Shown here piece after piece: positions 10,815 through 20,451 of a stretch of DNA of 64,000 bases. The stretch is from Mermis nigrescens. Lineage: Eukaryota > Nematoda > Enoplea > Mermithida > Mermithidae. The position numbers were made by a program, and so were the translations under genes. Where the stretch lies: contig JAVLUZ010000143.1 of assembly GCA_036768485.1 (NCBI GenBank), positions 2,289,633 through 2,353,632 on the forward strand, written 5' to 3'. Below the pieces are notes generated by a model. It searched no databases, was not told where the DNA came from, and was given only the letters and a program-made list of their open reading frames with translations. Position 1 is the first letter of the stretch. Each line of letters begins with the position of its first letter.

Positions 10815-12017
10815 GTTTCGAACCTGATGTGCCCTTCTTTTGGAACCCCGTTTACGGCACTTTGGACTACCCCCAGGTCGGAGAAACTTTCAACGGAACC
10901 GGGGTCAGCTTCTCATATGAATAATGGGGTATGCAGTTTCCGAGCCACTAAATCCCCCTTAAGTGGAAGAAATTTAGCCGGAAACGAGGTTTGGGGTGTT
11001 CATCCTGATGGGCCCTACTTGAGAAACCCCGGTTCCGGTGCTTTGGATCGTTTCCGTCTCCATTTCCGGCTTTTACACATCGTTTCCGTTTCCGGATTTT
11101 ACCCATCGTTTCTGTTTTCGTTTCGATGCTTGTGAAAAGAAAGAAATGATTTGCTGTCAGCGACTGGCAGGCACATAGCTCTGGGGTGAATGGAAGGGTC
11201 CGGCCGGACCCCTCAAAATTCAGTAGATAGGACTTTTAAAACTTTATTTTGTGCTGTTTTTGGCCATTTTGGGCTTAGTCCCCCCAAAATTGGTGTTGGT
11301 TCCCCACCGAAATAGGACGGCCAGTTATGTGCCTGGCCAGTAGTAGTATTACGTGGGTCAGTTAGATATCGCGGGTAAACCCCCAAACCTACATTTATGT
11401 GTGCTTCATGCCTATTACCTCTTTGACCTCAGGTGTTAAAGTTAGGCATTCAGTCGGCTGCTTTCGATCACCCACTCTGGTTTATTGCACTTCACATACA
11501 ACATTCTCCTATAGTCTGTTTCATTTAACTTTGCGGTTTTCTTCTGAAATTTTCCACAAGAATCAGGCTACAAAAGCGGTTTAAACTTTTGATGCAGTAA
11601 TGCGGCTCAAAACAAGCATACGTCTCTATATGACTCAAGATACTGTAATATATAATATTTATTGCTTTACTTTAAAACACTTTTGTAACTGCTTCAAACT
11701 TTTTCAAAAACCTCAAAGTTAAATGAACCAGACTATAGGTCCAGGCGACCATATTTACATTTTATCTTTATCTTTATCTTTTGGATCCTTTATCTTGCAA
11801 ATTATCTTTATCTTTATCTTTCTTAATTTTTTATCTTTATCTTTATCTTTTAGATTTTAAAATTTCAACTTTATCTTTATCCTTTATCTTGCAAAAAATC
11901 CTTATCTTTTACAACACTAGTCCGGACCATAGTCCTTCAATACTATGTTACTATGTTGCTTTTATTTCCCATCAAATTTTATCCAGTTTTCTGCAAACTT
12001 TATCAGTGTATTTATTC

Positions 12018-12778
12018 ACTAGCAAAGAAAAATGCTCCGATGGAACAAAAAAGATGAATATACTTGGAATTGTGGATTATTATGGATGTAAAAGGAGGGG
12101 ACTAGGAAAAATCTACCTAAAGTCGGAAAATCTGCTAAAAATCACACTTTCTCTAAGCAACGCAAAAAATCGATGTATATTCTGCGGCCAACAGATTAAA
12201 ATAAATATTCAACCATAACAATGATTGAAACAGCAGCACGTTAGCTATGCAGTAGCTATGGGAAATGATATTAAGTAAACTAACAGTCTTCCAAGCCAAT
12301 TGAATGAAATAGCAAACATCGAAGACAATTTAAGACATGGTTGGTTAAAAAGCAGTAGGAAACACGTAAGTTGACTTGAAACAGACTTAATGTAGATACA
12401 CTAGCATGCCCGAAACGATTGTGTGCACTAATCAATCGGCTCCTGCTTTGCTTGCTATAATGCTCATAAAACAAAACAACTTTAAATACAATACCTCTTA
12501 GTTTTCTATCAATCAGGTGCCAGCAATTTAAAAAAGTAACCTTGATAGATTTCGTACACTCTTATCTGAAACTTCGAACATTATTTAAAAAAGACACTTT
12601 TTTAGAGGCCGCAGAATATACATCGATTTTTTGCGTTGCTTAGAGAAAGTCTGATTTTTAGCAGATTTTGCGACTTTAGGTAGATTTTTCCTAGTCCCCT
12701 CCTTTTACATCCATAATAATCCACAATTCCAAGTATATTCATCTTTTTTGTTCCATCGGAGCATTTTTCTTTGCTAGT
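12018..12778. mobile_element. Foldback element with 172-bp terminal inverted repeats
   Basis: 12018-12189 and 12607-12778 are inverted copies, ends ACTAGCAAAGAAAAATGC. The 417-bp middle has no recognisable gene. 1-355 of the window is a second, truncated copy. Flanks ATTTATTC and ACACTACT do not match, so the boundary or target duplication is unresolved. Confidence 0.85.
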
Positions 12779-13084
12779 ACACTACTTTTAATTAGCGTGA
12801 TTTCAGTACATCAGTCAGTAAACACAATCAGTAACATGCCACAATAATGACAACAGTCCAAGAACGCGGAAAACAATATTGTTCTTAACATCAGCATTAT
12901 CCTTTTTAAACAAGACAACCTTATTGACACCATCCATTTTCAAATTAAAACTGCATTAAGTTATTTCTTCTTAATGTGCAGTTCACTTATAATCAAGCAC
13001 AAAGATTTAACCAACGAATTCACATTGCAAATCCTCACTCAATCAATACACAAGCACAATGTGTTGTGACTTTTGAAATTGAAA

Positions 13085-13195
13085 ACACCCAATTTTCAAT
13101 TTTCAAATTGAAAATTGGATCAATTTTCAAATTGAAAATTGGGTCAATTTTCAAATTGAAAATTGGGTCAATTTTCAAATTGAAAATTGGGTGTT
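13085..13195. repeat. Tandem ~26-bp palindromic repeat, four units
   Basis: Unit TCAATTTTCAAATTGAAAAT plus TGGG, repeated about four times. Each unit contains the perfect palindrome ATTTTCAAATTGAAAAT-like core, so the array can pair within or between units. The frame IFKLKIGS repeated is a by-product. Confidence 0.9.
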
Positions 13196-13699
13196 TGAAT
13201 TTGCGATGAAGAAAATAATCAAAAGATAGTCACTTGGTTTATTTAAGCCGAGTAATAAAATAACGACCGTCCACCAATTCCAAACTAAACGCAACTAATC
13301 TGATCACTATGAAAAAGTTTTGAAAAATGAGCTTGCTAAGCGAGAGTTGTAAACCAAGAGAAACTTAAAGTTAAAACCTACCATTAAATTATGAGAGAAT
13401 TATAAAAGATTTTAAACTTCAAGAAAATGGAAAAGGCGGGATGTTGGTAAATTAAAAGGCAAAGATTTTCGGCAAAAATTCAAAAACTTCACGCAAATAT
13501 CAAATGTAAGGAACACTAACGCTTTGATTTGGTAGTAAAATAAATTTGTAGTATAGACTACATATTAACAACAAATGAATAGTGCAAACTTTACACAACT
13601 ACTAGGTGTAGAGAATACTAACAGTTTACGGCTTATTAATGTACATGATTACAATAAAGCTGTATATCTTTGTCGACTTCTGTGCACAGTAGTGTGATT

Positions 13700-15840
13700 G
13701 CTGGTTCATTTTAAACCACTTTTGCAGGCAATTTACATCAATTAAACGATAGCTCTCCATGTGCAAGATTTTGTGAAACATATTATAAACACGGCTAAGA
13801 AAGATTTAACTTTAATGCAACCCATTTAAGACAAAATTACATCTCTTCAATGATCTAAGGACACTTGAACATAATTTTTAAATCACTTTAGATTACTTTT
13901 GAGGGTAAACAAACTCACTTAATTGATGTCTCACATATGAATCCTTGAAAATTTCTTGACTTCAGTTACAAAGTCTCTGCAAGTCTATCGAATTAGGGTT
14001 AACACGTAACGTAAACTTTACACAAACACATAGCGTAAAGAATATTTTAGTCGGATTCGTAATTTTGATATTGCTCCGATATTTCTTTCAACATTTATGG
14101 AAAAATGAGTCTCCATAATGTTTTAAAGACAATAAACATTAGGTTTAAACCACTTTGCAATACTGCTGAGTGTAAGCAAGCGCGCCCAATTGACGTATAT
14201 ATTTCATTCCCTGTCAATTTTTATATCTCAGGAAAAAATTTCGATTTTTGCAATGCTCTAGAACAAAGGCTAACATGCAGTGTAAAAAATTACTCGGATA
14301 TTATGATCAACATTCATGAAAAAATTATGTCTCTACAATGGTCTGAGGACATATAAACAATGAATGTAAACTACTTTACATCACTGTTGGATGTAAACAA
14401 ACGCGCCTACGTGACGTCTCACATTTGATCCTTTGAAAACTTCTAGGCTCCAAGAAAAAATTAGGTTTCAGGAATGCTCAAAAACGAAGATAAATATATA
14501 TGTAGTGTAAACTTCATGTAAACACCTAGTGTAAAGAAGATTTTAGTCAGATTCGTAATTTTGATATTGTTCCGATATTACGATTAATATTTATGAAAAA
14601 ATTAAGTCTACATAATGTTCTATGGGCAAACTAACAATTGGTGTAAACTACTTTACAACACCGTAGAGTGTAAACATATGCGCCAGACTGGCATATCAAA
14701 TTTGATTCCTGGTCCATTTCTAGACTTGATAAACGTGTCCCTGACTCGTAACCGGAGAAGCAGGCAGAAAAAACAAGACAGAAACGCATTTGAAACTCCA
14801 AATTTTTGACTTTACACTCGCTAAATATTAATGTATAGACAATTTGCTTTGACATGCACCCGATATAAAGCACTTTATTTTTATTCTATTAGACTTATCC
14901 CGACTTCTGGACGGAGAAAGTGGCGAACAAAAAACGCAACAAAAACGTATTTTCCATCATTTAGAACACTGTAAACTTTAAAATTCCGTACCGAACTCCC
15001 CATTGAGTTTAAAGAAATTCGGTTTGGTACAATTTGTAGCTTTTAAATCGTAGTACATTCCTGTGTGCCAAAATTCTGTTGCAAAAATTATTTGGCATGA
15101 TTTATCAATCAAACTTCGGAAAAAACGTGTTTTTTAGCCCATTTTTTACCTCTGATTTCGAACTTTACACCCCCATAAATAACTCAATATTGCGTTTTTT
15201 TAAATGCGGTTTGCTGCGATGTTTAGCCCCTGTGAGGCACTTTATTAATGCTGTCTTCGATTTGCACTGACTCATAAGCGGAAAAATTTGGCAGAGAAAT
15301 CTTAGTTAAAATCCGTTTTTTTACACCATCCACTAGAGTGTAAACTTTAAACCCCAGGATCTAACTCACCATAGAGCATAGAAGACTTTGCTTATATGCA
15401 GAATGTAGCCCTTGATCCGCTCTACATTTCTGTCAGAAAACATTTTAAAAACCTCATAACCGGAGTTAGTATCGGACATAGGAAGGTTGAAAACTCGACC
15501 AAAAAGTGCTTTTTCACCCCCAGATTTTCGCACTCTTTACACTGCCGTTCGATAAATAATGCGAATTTCAAAAAACAAAAAAAGAGTCATCTGTAGAATT
15601 CATCCCTCTATTATCCTATTCTGTTTAATCCTTCGAGTCATCAATACTCAGTTGTCCACATGCCGCAGTAAAAAGGTCCCAAAATTTGTCCTATGTTATA
15701 ACGTTACACAAAAACTTTACACCTTCTTTACACAGTCAATTTTGAGTTTCAAGAAAAACAAAAAAACACGGGCAGCGAATTTTTTTATTATCTTTCTTTT
15801 AAAAAAAACCGCACCTTCCAGAAATGTCCCGTTATAGCTG
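13700..15840. repeat. Diverged ~245-bp tandem repeat
   Basis: Matching segments near 14047 and 14539 (TTTTAGTCGGATTCGTAATT against TTTTAGTCAGATTCGTAATT) are 492 bp apart, with an intermediate copy near 14290, so the unit is about 245 bp. Words such as GTAAACTACTTTACA and ATTCATGAAAAAATTA recur. Units before 14000 and after 14720 are more diverged. Open frames inside are short and not protein-like. Confidence 0.65.
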
Positions 15841-16359
15841 TAGGGGGTGCCCAGGTGTTGGGGGTACCCAAGTATATTATAGGTACGCGCTAACGCGCTA
15901 CCTATGATTCAACAAACAACAATCATACTCGTGTATCAATTGTATAACTGAAAAATAAATCGGAATTCTTTTTCCATTTGATTATCACTTAAATTGTGAC
16001 GGTTGGAGCTGAGGTGGGATTGCCAAAATGCACGTTGCCACTTTATACAGCAAAGGACATGTTCTGTTTCTCTTCTTCCAGTATTTGAAAATCTCACGAT
16101 CCCACCAGAATTGGATTTTTGAAAATTTTTTCTTGCGATTTTTTTATGACAATTGTAAGAGTCTCACAAAACTGGGCAGACCCGAAGGTCCGCCACTGAT
16201 CAGTGTTCGGTCGCTTTCGCGAGCCGAACCAGCGCTCTAACAAAAACGAGGATCGGCTGAGGTTTATGCCCACCTGGAGCATAAACTCACGGTTTCAAAC
16301 CCGACTGCAGCACTGTTGAAAAGGCAGTGTGCAATACCGATCGAGCAACACGAAGAAAG

Positions 16360-16495
16360 CAACAGATGGGCTCTATCGATTGGTGAGCATGATGCAACCA
16401 AGAGAGCACCAGATGGGCTCTATCGATTGGTGCATAATGATGCAACTAAGAGAGCAACCAACAGATGGGCTCAATCGATTAGTGCATAATGGCCT
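16360..16495 (+). repeat. Minisatellite, three ~50-bp units
   Basis: AGATGGGCTCTATCGATTGG recurs at about 16364, 16410 and 16466 with intervening GCATAATGATGCAACTAAGAGAGCA. Confidence 0.85.
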
Positions 16496-16634
16496 GGTGA
16501 GCGTGCTAGGCATACCGCTATAGCCCGTCTTAGCTCGTCATCGGCATGAATGAAGCCTGTTGGGGTATTACCTTCCCGTCATAGGCGTTTGAACCGGAGT
16601 TCAAAAGGCGTGTAACTACTGACAGCAGTTACAC

Positions 16635-16755
16635 AATGGATAGAGCTTGATGAGAAACGCCGAAAAATGATGTTTTTTGCCATAACACCATTTTTAAGAC
16701 CATTTTTCGGCCTTTGAAAAATTTTACATACCCGTTCCCCCAGAATTTCAATTTG
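16635..16755 (-). mobile_element. Partial MITE family A copy
   Basis: Shares the family A middle (TGATGAGAAACGCCGAAAAATG, read in parts, and CCATTTTTAAGACCATTTTT) but lacks both ends. Located near the right end of element b. Confidence 0.7.
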
Positions 16756-17066
16756 AGGATCATAGTCCGTAGTCCGAACCATGATCCTAAAAGAAAGACT
16801 ATGATCCGGTAGTGCACTACGGTTTTAAAAAGGACCAGTCCTTACAGTCCGACTAGTCCTGGACCATGGTCCAGGCAGTCCTTAGTCCGGACTTTTGCCA
16901 ACGCTACTTGTCGGACTACCAATATCATATTTTAATTCTGAGAATTTTGGTATATCATATTCTTATCATATTAAAAATCGGGAAAAATTTTTGATATAAT
17001 TTTGGAATAATTTTGGTATAAAGTGGTAGGCACTTTTTCCTTCTCAAGCTCTATACCTTACTCGTA

Positions 17067-17626
17067 CAGTCGAACTCGGATAAGTGCAACTGCTCGGGAT
17101 GCCAAAAAAGTTGCACTTAAGCGATGTTGCACTTAAGCAAGGTTGCACTCATAGGATGTGTCTTATGAAATTTCGAAAAAGGTTGCTCTTATTCGAGGTC
17201 TCTAGAACAGTGCAAAATCGAAAGCGTACAAAATTTCCAGTTTTTGGGCTATGGAGAATGTAGTAATTTTTTTGGAACAGCAGCCATTCTTATAACGTAA
17301 TTATGTATCAATTTTGGACAAAATGCTGAAAAAAATATTGGAAAAAGTAAAATCCAACAATGAGGCATACATAATAATGAAAGAACAACAAAATGATTAG
17401 GGAAACACCAGTAACATTTTTGAAAAGCATGATGGTGCACGAAAAAATGCGCTTGTTTAGCAGATATTCATCATCCATTCTAAAAAGAGTATTGCAGTTA
17501 CCCGAGTTGCATTTATCCGAGGTGCAACAACACGTAAAACATAGGGAAGAAAATCGGGAAATGAAAGTCTGTTGCATGTAACCGAGGTTGCGCCTTATCA
17601 GAGTTGCACTTATCCGAGTTCGACTG
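17067..17626. mobile_element. pogo/Tigger-like MITE
   Basis: 560 bp with ends CAGTCGAACTCGGATAAGTG and CACTTATCCGAGTTCGACTG, immediately flanked by TA on both sides. TA duplication and CAGTCGA ends are typical of Tc1/mariner-superfamily pogo elements. Subterminal TTGCACTTAAGC-type words repeat. No transposase frame recognised. Inserted in hAT-like element a. Confidence 0.88.
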
Positions 17627-17963
17627 TACCTGCAAATTTTGAAGCATAATGCAGTAGGTATTTTCCAGGTCATATCTTCATAAAATATACTTACATAAGT
17701 ATGCATGCAGTATAGGTACTTAAATAAGTATACTGAACCGATTCATCTCGTCTTGTACATATGTATATTGTACAGCCCGTTAAGGTTGGTGTACACCTGC
17801 ATTAATCGTGTGTACTTACATACAATTAGCGCAGTATAGTATGATTGATTGACATCCTGTCGATGTTGATAAATGCGTATTTTACGACGAGCTCAGCTTA
17901 TTAAGGGTGGCCTAGATCGGAGATTTCAAAATGTTAGCTAGGTAGGTAGGTATGTACCACAAG

Positions 17964-19013
17964 AAGCGTTGGCAAAAGCCCGACTAAGAACTAGAAAGGA
18001 CTATAGTCCGGACTGAGTCCTTTAGTCTTTGGACTATAGTCCTGTTCTTTTTTTAGCCCGTTAGTCAGGGAAATGACTAGTCCTTTTTTAGGCGAACTAA
18101 GTCCGCTTAGTCCGACCTATAAGACAAAAGTTCTAACTTCTTCTACGTTGTGCTATCCGACGTTTGACGTGCGTTTTGCAAGTCTTCCTCTCTTTGGTGA
18201 GTGTTGTTTGCGTTTAACGCCTATGTTTCACATTAGTTTTTCTTTTATTGTCTGATTCTCAAACTGTGCTCAACAAAGACATGTTTTATTTGTTTAGTGG
18301 AGGCGGAAAAAAACAGGCGAGTTTGTCAACCATTCAACAACTAATTAGTTGTCAACTCAACAACAGCTATAATTAAGTTTACATTATCAATGTTTTTTAA
18401 TAAAAGTTTTGTCCTCAATATCCACTGTCATGTTTTTGTATGAACCTCAGAATGTAATCGGCTGTATAAACATAAACAGTTTCATATTTTGGTTTCAAGA
18501 CTAAATTTTGTTGAATTAAAAAAATCATATTTTGGGTTCAAGACTAAATCTTGTTGGATTCATACGAAGCATTTTGTCCAGACTTGCATCCACGATTTTG
18601 GCCATTCCCACAACGTCGGCACCATGTGAACGCGTGTTTAGTTGTGCAAGTGTGATTTTAGATAAAAATTGTCACAATTTAAGCGATGAGCGTATTAAAA
18701 TGATGTATTCATTGATTGTAAAGTTCTCTTCATTGTCTGTTGAATCAGATGTGAACAGAAAAGCACTAGAAAGTGAATATCACCATGTAGTAGGTACCAC
18801 CATTGTTCTCTGATTTTTTAACGAAAAGCCAATCTAGTGTCTGGGTATGTTTTTTCCGCATAAATGATACTGTTTTTTTAATAATGGACTTAGTACGAAA
18901 CTTAGTCTTTTAATTAAGGACTATTGTCCGGACTTTAGTCCTGATCCGAAGCAGTCCGGACTAAAACCACTATAGTCCAGAAAGTCCTTTTTTGCTGACT
19001 TTTGCCAACGCTA
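17964..19013 (+). mobile_element. hAT element with transposase remnant
   Basis: 1050 bp flanked by the exact 8-bp duplication ACCACAAG (17956-17963, 19014-19021). Ends AAGCGTTGGCAAAAG and CTTTTGCCAACGCTA match element b, so this is the same family. Subterminal GGACTATAGTCC words at both ends. It carries the C-terminal domain of a hAT transposase (18532-18813), which assigns the family to hAT by protein as well as by structure. Inserted in element a. Confidence 0.93.
18532..18813 (+). pseudogene. hAT transposase fragment, C-terminal dimerisation domain
   Basis: The translation LASTILAIPTTSAPCERVFS followed by CASVILDKNCHNLSDERIKM matches the hAT C-terminal dimerisation domain, whose signature is a Leu/Ile-rich helix, P-x-(T/S)-SAPSERVFS and a later RNRLS...E segment. 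That domain holds transposase subunits together. About 93 codons are open here, against roughly 600 for a full transposase. No zinc finger or catalytic region is found upstream within the element, so this is an internally deleted copy unable to move by itself. Cys replaces the usual Ser in SAPSERVFS. The frame ends at a stop near 18811. I see the motif directly; loss of function is inferred from the length. Confidence 0.88.
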
Positions 19014-19799
19014 ACCACAAGACATGATATTGACCCATCAAATTACTTGTTTTCTCGATCCTTGTTTGCCACCTGTATTGTTGACCGTTGTGATTCACTA
19101 ATAGTGCTCATAGGTGCACAGCATGGCCAATTTGGGGAAGGGGTCAAAAGTTCAGCTTTTGGGCCGAAATGACCTCAAAAACTTGCATAAGAGCTTAAAT
19201 AGCGTTAAAACCACAATATTACACGGTTTCTGGTCAATTTGAAGCACTTTTGGAGAAAACTTTATTTGCATCCGGTTTTGGCGTTCATTTTTCCTACAAA
19301 ATTTTCCATCTTTCTATTTTGAGTGGTCTAGACCCCACATCTCCACATGTATGACTCATTGTTATTCCAAAATGCTGTTATTTGACGAAAATTGAAAGGA
19401 ATTTATGTAATTTTGTGACTTAATCTTGTAAATTCTGAAAGTTTTCTAAATAAATGAAAATTTTTTAAACAGCGTCTAGAAATGTAATGCTTGTGCTTTT
19501 CTCTGAAAAACTATAGATTACTTGCGCATTAGTCGTTTGACTTTGAAATACATACAATAAACGAGTCAAGTGATTTGCTTACATAGATACTTTTACATGG
19601 CAGCAGAAATTACATAATAGGTATACATATGTGCTTACTTACCAAAAGTATATAAAATAAATACCAAATATCATAAATCTATCATATTTTAAATAAAAAA
19701 TAGCAGAACATTATATTTATATCATATTAAAATTAGGACAACAATACCATTATCATATTTTAATTATTTTTGGGCTACCAAAATAACACAAGTACACAA

Positions 19800-20225
19800 T
19801 CATTTTCGCAATGCTCAACAAACATGCGCAGTTTCATTCAACGAACAAATCGTGCATTAAATTACTGAAGTGATGTGAAGTGCTGGATTATTTAAGCTGA
19901 TTCAAGCTTTTAAAGTCATTGGATCTATATAATAATAAATAATAATGACTCGGCGCCGGAAAATTTTAACGTTTTTGCCTTTTGACACACATTATTGCAA
20001 CAGAAAAATCAACAATATTTCTGGAAAATTTCGGGGGGGGGGCATGTGCCCCTAATGCCCCCCTCTGGCTACGCCTATGCTGGGACATATGCAACAGTAA
20101 GTGCACTGAATGAAAATCTCGCAGCAGGGCAGGAATCGAACACCGTGTTGCTTTGACGACAATCAGACGTTCTATCACCAAAAACCTCAAAGTTAAATGA
20201 AACAGACTACAGCTTATTGTGCTTA
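19800..20225. other. Unassigned DNA with repeat fragments
   Basis: 19950-20070 contains CGGCGCCGGAAAATTTTAACG, a relative of the dispersed palindrome family, and a G run. 20180-20215 (AAAAACCTCAAAGTTAAATGAA) matches 11700-11725. No gene. Confidence 0.45.
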
Positions 20226-20229
20226 ACCG

Positions 20230-20447
20230 TGTAACGGGGGCGCCGCCTCCCACGGTTACGTGAGCAAAATTTTACCCGCACCGATTTCCCGGATCTTCCG
20301 CTCTGATTCGCGTGTGTAGTACGTAATCGGGCTCTTGCTCACAAATGCGCAAAGTATTGAATAATATTGAGAAACAATGAAACATCAACGTCACAGGTTG
20401 AACTTCAAAGTAGGCATTTCTAGCCGTGTAGTATCACTCATGCTACA
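20230..20447 (-). mobile_element. Solo LTR of the TRIM family
   Basis: 218 bp, same sequence as the LTRs at 1915-2724 with scattered changes, TG...CA ends, flanked by the 4-bp duplication ACCG (20226-20229 and 20448-20451). A solo LTR is the usual product of recombination between the two LTRs of a complete element. It confirms the LTR boundaries deduced from the array. Confidence 0.88.
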
Positions 20448-20451
20448 ACCG

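Larger units (their letters stand above)
7854..11110. repeat. 180-bp satellite in two inverted arrays
   Basis: The word GGGGTTTCTCCGC recurs at about 7948, 8129, 8310, 8488, 8668, 8846 and 9028, a 179-180 bp period. Its reverse complement (GAGAAACCCCCGACGG and variants) recurs at about 9285, 9466, 9646, 9830, 10010 and again at 10885 after two MITE insertions. The turn-round is near 9125-9145. Both outer ends carry GGAAACGGAAACGG runs (7866-7915, 11040-11110). Because 180 is a multiple of three, long open frames of a repeated 60-residue peptide appear on the minus strand of the left array. I regard them as non-genic. Confidence 0.88.
7527..11919. mobile_element. hAT-like element c, TTATCTTTATC ends and inverted 180-bp satellite
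   Basis: Ends TAGTGTTGTGAAAGAT and (reverse complement of the right end) TAGTGTTGTAAAAGAT, flanked by GTCCGGAC on both sides (7519-7526, 11920-11927), itself a palindrome drawn from the subterminal array of element b. Just inside each end is a TATCTTTATCTT tract (7540-7700, 11760-11905). The interior is a pair of inverted satellite arrays (7854-11110). MITE C (10096) and MITE A (10547) are inserted in it. No transposase seen. Confidence 0.88.
7114..16906. mobile_element. hAT-like element b, GGACTATAGTCC subterminal repeats
   Basis: Ends TAGCGTTGGCAAAAGTCC...GGACTTTTGCCAACGCTA are 18-bp perfect inverted repeats. Flanks CACGTCGG (7106-7113) and CTTGTCGG (16907-16914) agree at 6 of 8 bases, an aged 8-bp duplication. 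Subterminal blocks 7135-7190 and 16740-16890 are series of ACTATAGTCCGGA-like palindromes. The element at 17964-19013 is a relative. Insertions within it: MITE A (7211), element c (7527), the foldback element (12018) and satellite DNA. Confidence 0.8.
7056..19791. mobile_element. hAT-like element a, outermost layer of the nest
   Basis: Ends TAGTGTTATTTTGG...CCAAAATAACACAA, flanked by the 8-bp duplication GTACACAA (7048-7055, 19792-19799). Its own DNA is 7056-7113, 16907-17066, 17629-17963 and 19014-19791; the rest is later insertions. Its subterminal DNA repeats TTTTGGTAT and TATCATATT words. No transposase is seen in its own segments. Confidence 0.8.

Noticed and set aside
6320..10827. Recurring frame beginning MAIKTPFFDVSHQ at 6320, 7289 and 10630
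   Set aside because: It lies wholly within MITE family A and ends at the G-run; other copies have stops.
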